The notes beneath the pieces are model-generated. The model ran no database searches. It was given only the letters and a program-made list of their open reading frames with translations, and was not told the DNA's origin. From Massilia eburnea (GTDB lineage: Bacteria > Pseudomonadota > Gammaproteobacteria > Burkholderiales > Burkholderiaceae_D), in the NCBI RefSeq assembly GCF_009720745.1, contig NZ_WNKX01000013.1:62001-126000 (forward strand): 64,000 bases of DNA, written 5' to 3'. This document shows, in pieces, positions 24,419 to 33,043 of this stretch (its first letter is position 1; the number at the start of each line of letters is the position of its first letter). Position numbers and translations under genes: made by a program.

Positions 24419-25516
24419 ATGAACACTGCAGACAAGCAAACCCGCATGGTGACTGGCCTGTTCCGCAATCGCAGCAGCGCCGAGCGTGCCTGGCAGCACG
24501 CCACCTCACGCGGTTATGGCAAGGACGACATCAACGTCGTCATGAGCGACGATACGCGCAAGCGCTATTTCACCGGGTCGGCGGAAACGGAGCTGGGCTC
24601 GAAAGCCGGTGAAGGCGCCGGCATTGGCGCCAGCGTCGGTGGCGCCATCGGAGCGGCGCTGGCCGCGGTGGCGGCGATGGGCACTACCCTGGTGCTGCCG
24701 GGCCTGGGCATTGTGGTGGCTGGCCCATTGGCGGCCGCGCTGGCCGGTGCTGGCGCCGGCGGTGTCGCAGGTGGCCTGGTGGGCGCCCTGATCGGGGCCG
24801 GCATTCCGGAAGAGCGCATCAAGCACTATGAAGAAGGTATCCGCGACGGCGGCATCCTGATGGGCGTGAACGTGCGCGACTCGGTCGACGCAGCTGACAT
24901 CGAGCAGGCCTGGAAGGAAGGCGAAGGCGAGCACGTGATCGGCGTCGGGCTGGGCACCACAGGCGGCGCAATTGCCGGCGCGACAGCCGGTTCACCGGGC
25001 GGGCCGGCGGGCATGGTGGCCGGCGCCATCATCGGCGGCGTCGCGGGCGCCTTTGTCGGCAAGGGCGCGGCGGAAATCGTCAATCCCAAGCTGGAAGACA
25101 ACGAGGAAGACCACAACCTCGCTACCGGTGTCGGCGGCGCCGGCGGGGCAGCGGCGGGCATCGCGGCCGGAGCGCCGGCGGGCCCGCTCGGCATGGCGGC
25201 CGGCGGCGCGATCGGCGCTTTGGCGGGGGGGCTGGCAGGGCAGGGCATCGGCACACTGCTCAACCCGAGCGAAGAGCGCGTCTACTGGCAAGACCACTAC
25301 CGCAACGAAGCTTACTTCAATCCCAACTTCGACTACGACGATTACGAGCCCGCCTACATGCTCGGCTACACCGCACGCCAGCGTTATCGCGGCACGTGGA
25401 ACGAGCTGGAAAGCCAGCTGGCAAGCGATTGGGAATCAGTGAAGGGTAAGTCGCGCATGGAGTGGGAACACGCCAAGGATGCGGTGCGCGCCGCCTATGA
25501 GCGGGAACTGCCTTAA
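24419..25516 (+). CDS. Glycine-zipper protein with N-terminal general-stress-protein-like domain
   Basis: A 365-residue protein of unknown function. The N-terminal ~60 residues (RMVTGLFRNRSSAERAWQ... ending in a DD-type segment) resemble the general stress protein 17M/YflT-like domain found in stress proteins. It is followed by three Gly/Ala-rich hydrophobic blocks (about 67-125, 185-220 and 235-275) with GxxxG-type zippers that probably insert in a membrane. The C-terminal ~80 residues are hydrophilic and aromatic (YWQDHYRNEAYF, FDYDDYEPAYMLG, then W-rich helices). AAGGGGA precedes the ATG. It is divergent from the GlsB-like gene. A membrane stress role is an inference from domain makeup and neighbour only. 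Confidence 0.8.
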   Translation: MNTADKQTRMVTGLFRNRSSAERAWQHATSRGYGKDDINVVMSDDTRKRYFTGSAETELGSKAGEGAGIGASVGGAIGAALAAVAAMGTTLVLPGLGIVVAGPLAAALAGAGAGGVAGGLVGALIGAGIPEERIKHYEEGIRDGGILMGVNVRDSVDAADIEQAWKEGEGEHVIGVGLGTTGGAIAGATAGSPGGPAGMVAGAIIGGVAGAFVGKGAAEIVNPKLEDNEEDHNLATGVGGAGGAAAGIAAGAPAGPLGMAAGGAIGALAGGLAGQGIGTLLNPSEERVYWQDHYRNEAYFNPNFDYDDYEPAYMLGYTARQRYRGTWNELESQLASDWESVKGKSRMEWEHAKDAVRAAYERELP

Positions 25517-25522
25517 CGGCTG

Positions 25523-25569
25523 AGCCCGTGTCACACCTTGGGGTCAGGCACCTCGGTGGGACACGGGCT
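25523..25569. repeat. Palindromic repeat, single copy with mixed core (copy B2)
   Basis: Arms AGCCCGTGTC (25523-25532) and GACACGGGCT (25560-25569) are perfect inverted copies. The interior GGGGTCAGGCACC differs from other B copies and resembles the A3 core, so this element links the two families. It fills the gap between two converging genes. Confidence 0.85.
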
Positions 25570-25575
25570 GGAGTA

Positions 25576-26142
25576 TTACTCGGCCTTGATGGCTTCTACC
25601 TGGATCGCCAGCTTTACTTCAGGTGCGAAGGCTGGGGTGGCGTAGTTCAGGCCGAAGTCGGTGCGCTTGAACTCAGCGGAAGCGTCGGCGCCGCATACTT
25701 CGCGCTTCAGGCGCGGGTGCATCATGCACTTGAACTTGTTGACCTTCAGGGTGACCGGCTTGGTCACGCCCAGCATGGTCAGTTCGCCTTCCACTTCCAC
25801 CAGCTTCTCGCCTTCGAACTTGAAGTGCTTGCCCTTGTAAGTCACGGTCGGGAATTTCTCGACGTTGAACATGTCAGGCGACTTGGCGTGGCTGTTCATC
25901 TTGTCCATGCCGAAGTCGATCGAGCCTGCATCGATGGTGATGTCCATGCTGCCGGTCTTGGCTGCCAGGTCCATCTCGATAGTGCCGCTGGTCTTGTCGA
26001 ACTTGCCGCGCCATACCGACATGCCCATGTGGTCGGCCTCAAAACTTGGGTAGGTGTGCGATGGGTCGATTTTGTAAGTCGCGGCGTTGGAAGCAACAGC
26101 AGATACGGCCAGCAGTGCGGCGGTCAGGAACTTCAGTTTCAT
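25576..26142 (-). CDS. YceI family periplasmic protein (second of pair)
   Basis: A 188-residue lipocalin-like YceI protein with a signal peptide (MKLKFLTAALLAVSAVASNA) and the family start TYKIDPSHTYPSFEADHMG, followed by the GTIEMDLAAKTGSMDITID strand region. YceI proteins bind a polyisoprenoid/ubiquinone-type lipid in a beta-barrel and are often co-encoded with cytochrome b561. It follows a paralogous YceI gene with 14 bases between them and a GGAGACACC ribosome binding site. Here it is the last gene of the cytochrome b561-yceI-yceI operon. Function is probably in periplasmic lipid or quinone handling, by analogy. Confidence 0.93.
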   Translation of the reverse strand: MKLKFLTAALLAVSAVASNAATYKIDPSHTYPSFEADHMGMSVWRGKFDKTSGTIEMDLAAKTGSMDITIDAGSIDFGMDKMNSHAKSPDMFNVEKFPTVTYKGKHFKFEGEKLVEVEGELTMLGVTKPVTLKVNKFKCMMHPRLKREVCGADASAEFKRTDFGLNYATPAFAPEVKLAIQVEAIKAE

Positions 26143-26156
26143 GGTGTCTCCAGGGT

Positions 26157-26702
26157 TTATTGAGCTACTACGTGGAACTTGATGGTCACTTCATCAGCAA
26201 CCATGCCGGTGTCTTTCCATTCGCCTTCACCAATGTTGAAGGCCAGGCGCTTGATCGGCAGGGCGCCGTCGAACACTTGCTTGCCGCCGTCGGCTTTTAC
26301 CGTGACCGGGAAGGTAACGTCGGCAACCTTGCCCTTGATGGTCAGTTTGCCGCTGACAGTGAGCTTGCCCGCGCCGGCGCTCTTGATCGCGCTGGAGACG
26401 AAAGTCGCTTTCGGGAATTGCGCGGAATTGAACCAGTCTTTCTTGGCTACTTCCTTGTTCATGTCGGCTTCGCCCAGGTCCAGGCTGGCGGTCTCGATTT
26501 CGACCGTTGCCTTGGACGTGTCAGGGGCAGCGGCGTTGTAGTCGATGACAATATTGTGTTTTTTGAACGGCGATTCGACCGGCACGTTCATTTGCTTGAA
26601 TACGGCCGACACGCTGCTCTTGGCAGGATCGGTTTTCAGCACGGCGGCGCTGGCTGCAGCCGCCACGGCCAGCAGGGCGGCCAGTAAAACGCTTTTCTTC
26701 AT
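26157..26702 (-). CDS. YceI family periplasmic protein (first of pair)
   Basis: A 181-residue YceI-type lipocalin-like protein, signal peptide MKKSVLLAALLAVAAAASA. After it come VLKTDPAKSSVSAVFKQMNVPVE, a diverged version of the family start, and the typical SGKLTIKGKVADVTFPV strand near residue 115. It is a diverged paralogue of the next gene; the pair probably arose by duplication and may bind different lipids. The gene lies 14 bases after the cytochrome b561 stop, with GGAGCCTCACC before its ATG, so all three are likely one transcript. Confidence 0.92.
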   Translation of the reverse strand: MKKSVLLAALLAVAAAASAAVLKTDPAKSSVSAVFKQMNVPVESPFKKHNIVIDYNAAAPDTSKATVEIETASLDLGEADMNKEVAKKDWFNSAQFPKATFVSSAIKSAGAGKLTVSGKLTIKGKVADVTFPVTVKADGGKQVFDGALPIKRLAFNIGEGEWKDTGMVADEVTIKFHVVAQ

Positions 26703-26716
26703 GGTGAGGCTCCAGG

Positions 26717-27241
26717 TTATGGCAGCATGCGCTTGAGCAGGCCGTCCTTGTCGATGAAATGGTGTTTCAGTGCGGCTGCGATGTGGCCGATCACGACGGC
26801 GGCCAGCAGCATGTTGAGCCAGTAATGCACGGGCTTCAGGATTTCCTTGAGTGCCGGGCTGGCGTCGAACAGCGATGGGATCTTGAGCAGGCCGAGGTAT
26901 ACCACGGGAACGCCGGCGGCGGTAGTGTACAGGTAGCCGGAAATCGGTACGGCGAACATCAGGAAGTAGAGGAACCAGTGGCCGGCTTCAGCGGCTTTCT
27001 TCTGGCTTTGGGTCATGGACGCCGGAAGTTCGGGTGGTTGTTCCTTCAGGCGCCACAGCAGGCGGCCGGCGGCCAGGGCGAGCACGGTGACGCCCATCCA
27101 TTTGTGCCAGGAATAGTATTTGAGCTTGGTCGGGGTCAGGCCGGGAATGTCGGTCATCACCAGGCCGAGAATGAACGCGGCTACGATCAGCAGGGCGATC
27201 AGCCAGTGCAGGGCGATAGCGGTTTTGGTGTAGCGTTCCAT
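26717..27241 (-). CDS. Cytochrome b561
   Basis: A 174-residue inner-membrane dihaem cytochrome b561 with four hydrophobic helices. Histidine ligands are in ALHWLIALLIVAAF (helix 1), SWHKWMGV (helix 2), GHWFLYFLMFAVPISGYL (helix 3 region) and VIGHIAAALKHHF (helix 4). CybB in E. coli oxidises ubiquinol and reduces superoxide; this group is similar. It is the first gene of an operon with two YceI genes, a frequent pairing thought to involve quinone in the YceI barrel. A dyad ATTAGT-N10-ACTAAT lies just upstream and could be a regulator site. Confidence 0.93.
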   Translation of the reverse strand: MERYTKTAIALHWLIALLIVAAFILGLVMTDIPGLTPTKLKYYSWHKWMGVTVLALAAGRLLWRLKEQPPELPASMTQSQKKAAEAGHWFLYFLMFAVPISGYLYTTAAGVPVVYLGLLKIPSLFDASPALKEILKPVHYWLNMLLAAVVIGHIAAALKHHFIDKDGLLKRMLP

Positions 27242-27255
27242 TGCGACCTTTGGTA

Positions 27256-27277
27256 ATTAGTACGTGTTAGGACTAAT
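27256..27277. promoter_or_regulatory. Dyad upstream of the cytochrome b561-yceI operon
   Basis: ATTAGT (27256-27261) and ACTAAT (27272-27277) are inverted 6-bp half-sites spaced by 10 bp, beginning 15 bp before the cytochrome start. Position and symmetry suit a dimeric regulator; the protein is unknown and no regulator gene is adjacent. Confidence 0.35.
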
Positions 27278-27331
27278 ATACCAGAGGGTAATGGATCTTG
27301 CTTACGGCTTCCTTAAATGCTGAGCTAAAAG

Positions 27332-27377
27332 CGGTAAACCTGGGTCTGACCCAAGGGTCAGACCCAGGTTTAACCGG
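27332..27377. repeat. Palindromic repeat, GGGTCTGACCC family (copy A2)
   Basis: A single near-perfect palindrome: CGGTAAACCTGGGTCTGACCC, AA spacer, then its inverted copy with one extra T. It ends one base before the purB stop codon, so on the minus strand it would fold into a hairpin right after purB and could end its transcript, although no U-tract follows. Confidence 0.88.
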
Positions 27378-27378
27378 T

Positions 27379-28788
<1,410 letters not shown>

Positions 28789-28884
28789 TTACCATTTGCG
28801 GGGCTGCCACTCCCTCCGCCAGCGCTGCGCCTGCCTCCGGAGCGCGATGCTATACTGTTGTCTAATTCTCCACTACCAGCATCT

Positions 28885-29496
28885 ATGAAACTAATCGGTT
28901 CACTCGCCAGCCCTTATGTCCGCAAGGTCCGCGTCGTCCTGGCGGAAAAAAAGCTCGACTATCACCTCGAACTGGAAAACGTCTGGGCACCGGAAACCAC
29001 GATCCAGCAACTCAATCCGCTGGGCAAAGTGCCTTGCCTGATCATGGAGGACGGCTACGCCATGCAGGATTCGCGCGTGATCGTCGAGTACCTGGATGCG
29101 GTGTCGCCGGTTTCCAAGCTGCTGCCGCCGAATGGCCGCGAGCGCGCCAACATCAAGTGCTGGGAAGCGCTGGCCGATGGCGTGCTGGATGCGGGCGTGC
29201 TGATTCGCCTGGAGCGTACCCAGCGTCCAAAATCGCAACAGAGCGAGGAATGGATCGCGCGCCAGATGAAAAAGGTGGAACTGGGCCTGGCTTCGATGTC
29301 GGAGCGCCTGGGCGATGAGGCATATTGCGCGAGTAACCACTACTCGCTGGCTGACGTGGCTGTGGGCTGCTGCCTGGGCTGGCTGAGTTTCCGTTTCCCG
29401 GAAATCGACTGGCGCAGCAAGCACCCGAACCTGGGCCGTCTGTTCGACAAGCTGTCCGAGCGCCCATCCTTCAAAGACACCGTGCCGCAGGCCTGA
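28885..29496 (+). CDS. Glutathione S-transferase family protein
   Basis: A 203-residue GST-fold protein; the N-terminal thioredoxin-like domain begins MKLIGSLASPYVRKVRVVL, where Ser7/Ser9 in LASPYVRKVR mark the zeta-like/YibF-type group, with NPLGKVPCLI (cis-Pro) and QDSRVIVEYLD (glutathione contact). The helical domain contains NHYSLADVAVGCCLGWLSFR, the conserved N-capping box. Substrate is unknown; YibF-type proteins are common in proteobacteria. The start is ATG 28885; the longer frame reaching back to 27298 is antisense to purB. The LacI-type regulator starts 12 bases downstream on the same strand but has its own control logic. Confidence 0.92.
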   Translation: MKLIGSLASPYVRKVRVVLAEKKLDYHLELENVWAPETTIQQLNPLGKVPCLIMEDGYAMQDSRVIVEYLDAVSPVSKLLPPNGRERANIKCWEALADGVLDAGVLIRLERTQRPKSQQSEEWIARQMKKVELGLASMSERLGDEAYCASNHYSLADVAVGCCLGWLSFRFPEIDWRSKHPNLGRLFDKLSERPSFKDTVPQA

Positions 29497-29508
29497 GGGC
29501 CGCAACGC

Positions 29509-30534
29509 ATGGCAGCCAAGCCTCCGTCACAGGAACGCCTGCAGATGGCGGACATTGCCCGCCTGGCGGGCGTGTCCACCTCGACCGTGTCGCGTGCACT
29601 GGCCGGCAGTAAGCTGGTCAATGAGGAAACGCGCAGCCGCATCATGGAGCTGGCGCGTTCGCTCAAATACACCATCAATGTCGGCGCGCAGAACCTGCGG
29701 CTGAAGCAGAACCGTTCGGTGGCGGTCGTGGTGCCGACCGATGCCAAAGTCCATCAAAGCCTGACCGACCCCTTCTTCCTGTCGATGATCGGCTCCCTGG
29801 CTGATGCGCTGACGGAGCAGGGCTTCGACATGCTGCTGTCGCGCGTCGATGCCGAGCAACTGGATGCCGCCGCCACGCCTTTCGATACGGGCCGCGTGAT
29901 CGGCATTATCCTGATCGGCCAGTGGGGCCACCACGACCAGTTGAACGAAATGGCGGCGCGCCACGTGCCGCTGGTGGTATGGGGTGCGCAGATGCCGCAG
30001 CAGCTGTATTGCACCGTCGGCGGCGACAACCAGAGCGGCGGCAAACTGGCCACCGAACACTTGCTGGCTTCGGGCCGGCGCCGCATCGCCTTCCTAGGCG
30101 ATACGCGCTTGCCGGAAGTCGAGCAGCGCTACCGCGGCTATTGTTCCGCCTTGCAGTCGGCCGGCGTGGACGTCGATCCGGCGCTGTGCGTGGCTGCTTC
30201 CTTCCTGCCGGAGGGGGGGCGGCTGGCGGTGGCTGAACTTGCGCAGCGCGGCGTGCAGTTCGACGCAGTGTTTGCCTGCTCCGATTTGCTGGGCATGATG
30301 ACCATTAACGCCTTGCGCGAGCAGGGGCGCTCCGTGCCGGACGATGTGGCAGTCGTCGGCTATGACGATATCGAACTGTCCTCCTATTTCCATCCTCCAT
30401 TGACCACGGTGCGCCAGCCCGTGCGTGAAGCCGGGCGCGCCATGGTGGCCGCCTTGCTGGCACAGACCGAGGGCCAGGCGGCCCGTTCGGTCGAACTTCC
30501 TACCTCCCTGATCCAGCGCGCCAGCTCGCGCTGA
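29509..30534 (+). CDS. LacI family repressor of the sucrose operon
   Basis: A 341-residue regulator with an N-terminal LacI helix-turn-helix and hinge (MADIARLAGVSTSTVSRAL, residues ~12-30, then NVGAQNLRLKQNRSVAVVVP) and a periplasmic-binding-type sugar domain (residues ~70-335, with VVGYDDIELSSYFHPPLTTVRQP near the C terminus). It precedes a TonB receptor, amylosucrase, sugar kinases and a transporter, so sucrose or a breakdown product is the likely inducer, as for SuxR in the Xanthomonas sux locus. Palindromic operators lie immediately after its stop and over the -35 of the receptor promoter. The ATG at 29509 is the natural start, 12 bases after the GST stop. Confidence 0.9.
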   Translation: MAAKPPSQERLQMADIARLAGVSTSTVSRALAGSKLVNEETRSRIMELARSLKYTINVGAQNLRLKQNRSVAVVVPTDAKVHQSLTDPFFLSMIGSLADALTEQGFDMLLSRVDAEQLDAAATPFDTGRVIGIILIGQWGHHDQLNEMAARHVPLVVWGAQMPQQLYCTVGGDNQSGGKLATEHLLASGRRRIAFLGDTRLPEVEQRYRGYCSALQSAGVDVDPALCVAASFLPEGGRLAVAELAQRGVQFDAVFACSDLLGMMTINALREQGRSVPDDVAVVGYDDIELSSYFHPPLTTVRQPVREAGRAMVAALLAQTEGQAARSVELPTSLIQRASSR

Positions 30535-30550
30535 TTGCAACCGTTTGCAT
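30535..30550. promoter_or_regulatory. LacI-type operator, distal copy (O2)
   Basis: TTGCAACCGTTTGCAT is an imperfect palindrome with a perfect TGCAA-CCGT-TTGCA core, centred on CG as LacI-family sites are. It begins immediately after the repressor stop and is 56 bp centre-to-centre from the proximal operator. Confidence 0.6.
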
Positions 30551-30590
30551 TCCACGCAACACAAGCGTACTAAAGTTTTGCAAATATTCT

Positions 30591-30629
30591 TTGCAATCGA
30601 TTGCAATTTGCAAAAAGCTGATGAATAAT
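30591..30629 (+). promoter_or_regulatory. Proximal operator and promoter of the sucrose operon
   Basis: TTGCAATCGATTGCAA (30591-30606) is a perfect 16-bp palindrome centred on CG. Its right half is also the best -35 hexamer (TTGCAA, 30601-30606), 17 bp before AATAAT at 30624-30629. Repressor binding would cover the -35. The leader to the receptor ATG at 30697 is about 60 nt. Confidence 0.65.
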
Positions 30630-30696
30630 GAGGCATCTGCAGATAAACAGACGCGGCCGACCGGCCGATGAATAAGCCCGATCAACGGAGGAGACA

Positions 30697-33030
30697 ATGG
30701 TTTTACGTACAGCCCAGCGCGGCTGCATGGCTGCTGCCATCGCTGCTGCATTCGCCCACCCTGCATTCGCCCAGGAAGCCATCCAGGCCACCGCGCCAGC
30801 CGACAGCCAGGCGCCGGAAGCCCAGGCGCCTGCCGCCGCCCCAGCCCCGGCCGACGGTTTGAAACTGGAGCGCGTGGTCGTCACCGGCACCGCCAGCCGC
30901 AGTTCGAAGATGCGTTCCAGCGTCTCGGTCAGCACCATGGAGTCGGAAGCCATTTCCCTGGCTGCGCCGACCAGCGCTGCCGAAGTGCTGCGCTCCATCC
31001 CCGGCGTGCGCGCCGAGTCCTCCGGTGGCGAGGGCAACGCCAATATCACCGTGCGCGGCGTGCCGATTTCCGCCGGCGGTGCGCGCTATGTGCAGATGCA
31101 GGAAGACGGCTTGCCGGTGCTGCAGTCCGGCGATTTCAACTTCATCACGCCGGACAGCTACGTCAAGATCGACGGCACGCTCGATCACCTGGAAGTGGTG
31201 CGCGGCGGTTCGGCGTCCACCCTGGCGACCAATTCGCCTGGCGGCATCATCAACTTCATCAGCAAGACCGGCGAGCAGCAGGGCGGCAATATCGGCATCC
31301 AGCGCGGCCTCGGCTACGATGAAACCCGCTACGACTTCGACTACGGCGGCCGCCTGGCCGAGAAGACGCGCTTCTTCATCGGCGGCCATTACCGCACCGG
31401 TGAAGGCCAGCGCAAGACCGGCATGAATACCGAGGAAGGCGGGCAGATCCGCGGCAACATCACACAGGAATTGTCGAACGGCTGGATCAGGCTCTCCTTC
31501 AAGCACCTGGACGACAAGGCGCCGACCGCGCTGCCGGTACCGGTGCGCGTGACCAACGGCCATATCAGCGAAATCCCGGGCATCGACCCGCGCGACACGA
31601 CCTTCTACTCGCCTTACTGGACGCGCGATATTTCGCTGACCAAGGAAAACGGCAAGGCTTCCAGCAACGTCAACGACGGCCTGCGCGTGAAGAGCGACAG
31701 CTTCGGCATTGCCGCATCCTTCGATCTGGGCAACGGTATCACACTGAGCGACAACTTCCGCAAGGCCAACAACAGCGGCCGCTTCCTCGGCGTTTTCCCC
31801 GCCAATAACGGCGTAGCCGGGAATTACGTGATCGCCACCGGCCCGAACAAAGGCCAGGCCTACAATGGCGCGGCTTTCTCCGCCGTGGTGTTCAACACGT
31901 CGATCGACAATGCGGACAACACGCTGAATGACCTCAAGCTGGCCAAGAGCTTCGCCATCAACGGCGGCAAGCTGACCACAACCGGCGGCCTGTACACCTC
32001 GCTGCAGAAACTGGGCCTGACCTGGAACTTCAACGAATACCTGATGCAGCTGACCGGCGACAAGCCCGCCCTGCTGCAGACCGCATCCACGACGCCGGGC
32101 TATGTTGGCCCGGCCTGGGGCGGCTGCTGCATGCGTGCGGTGGACATGGAATACAAGCTGCTCTCGCCTTACCTGAACGTCGGCTGGGAAAAGGGTCCGC
32201 TGAACGTTGACGCCAGCGTGCGCCAGGACCGTCAGCGTGCCAACGGCACGGCCAATATCGCCACCAATGGCCTGGTTTACGAGCCTGCCAGCGAGCAGCT
32301 GGTCGACTACAAGATCCACCACACCTCGTACTCGGTGGGTGGCAACTACCAGTTCAGCCGCGACCTGGCGCTGTTTGCCCGCGCCAGCGATGGCGTGGCC
32401 TTCAATGCGGACCGTATCCTGTTCGGTACGCCGCTCGATGGCAGCGCACCGATCAGCATCAACACCGTGCGCCAGGTTGAAGGCGGCGTGAAATGGCGTT
32501 CCGGCAGCACCAGCGCCTTCCTGACGCTGTTCCGCGCCAAGACCAACGAATCGAACTTCGAGGCGACGACGCAGATCAGCACCGCCAACCGCTACGACGC
32601 CAAGGGCGCCGAGCTGGAAGCGGCATGGAGCCTGGGCGACTTCCGCATCAACGGCGGGCTGACCTGGACCGACGCCGAAATCGTCGGCACCGCGCCGGGC
32701 CAGGAATCGAACATCGGCCACACGCCGCGCCGCCAGGCACGCATCACCTACCAGATCGCGCCGAGCTACAACGCCGGTCCGCTGACCGTGGGCGGCAGCC
32801 TGGTGGGCACCGGCCGTTCCTGGGCCGACGATGCCAACACCATCGACATGCCGGCCTTCCGCACCGTGAACCTGTTCGCGCGCTACCAGTTCAATTCGCA
32901 ACTGAGCCTGTCGTTAAGCGTCAATAACCTGTTCAACAAGATCGGCTACACCGAAGTCGAAGGCGACGGCCATGCCGCGCGTTCGATCGGCGGCCGCGCT
33001 GTGAAGATGGGCCTGAACTACTCCTTCTGA
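30697..33030 (+). CDS. TonB-dependent receptor for sucrose or related oligosaccharide
   Basis: A 777-residue outer-membrane receptor with a signal peptide (to AFA near residue 26), an Ala/Pro-rich linker, a plug domain (VVVTGTASRSSKMRSSVSV, then SIPGVRAESSGGEG) and a C-terminal beta-barrel ending in aromatic Phe (NYSF). GGAGGAG before the ATG is a near-ideal ribosome binding site. Substrate assignment comes from context: it is the first gene after the LacI repressor and followed by amylosucrase, fructokinase-like kinases and a sugar symporter, the same logic as suxA in Xanthomonas. Expected to import sucrose through the outer membrane with TonB energy. Receptor specificity itself is not visible in sequence. 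Confidence 0.88.
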   Translation: MVLRTAQRGCMAAAIAAAFAHPAFAQEAIQATAPADSQAPEAQAPAAAPAPADGLKLERVVVTGTASRSSKMRSSVSVSTMESEAISLAAPTSAAEVLRSIPGVRAESSGGEGNANITVRGVPISAGGARYVQMQEDGLPVLQSGDFNFITPDSYVKIDGTLDHLEVVRGGSASTLATNSPGGIINFISKTGEQQGGNIGIQRGLGYDETRYDFDYGGRLAEKTRFFIGGHYRTGEGQRKTGMNTEEGGQIRGNITQELSNGWIRLSFKHLDDKAPTALPVPVRVTNGHISEIPGIDPRDTTFYSPYWTRDISLTKENGKASSNVNDGLRVKSDSFGIAASFDLGNGITLSDNFRKANNSGRFLGVFPANNGVAGNYVIATGPNKGQAYNGAAFSAVVFNTSIDNADNTLNDLKLAKSFAINGGKLTTTGGLYTSLQKLGLTWNFNEYLMQLTGDKPALLQTASTTPGYVGPAWGGCCMRAVDMEYKLLSPYLNVGWEKGPLNVDASVRQDRQRANGTANIATNGLVYEPASEQLVDYKIHHTSYSVGGNYQFSRDLALFARASDGVAFNADRILFGTPLDGSAPISINTVRQVEGGVKWRSGSTSAFLTLFRAKTNESNFEATTQISTANRYDAKGAELEAAWSLGDFRINGGLTWTDAEIVGTAPGQESNIGHTPRRQARITYQIAPSYNAGPLTVGGSLVGTGRSWADDANTIDMPAFRTVNLFARYQFNSQLSLSLSVNNLFNKIGYTEVEGDGHAARSIGGRAVKMGLNYSF

Positions 33031-33043
33031 TTTGGAAACTGCA

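Noticed and set aside
30703..32901. 732-residue minus-strand ORF antisense to the sucrose-operon receptor
   Set aside because: The plus strand has a strong ribosome binding site, signal peptide and TonB plug; the antisense has none.
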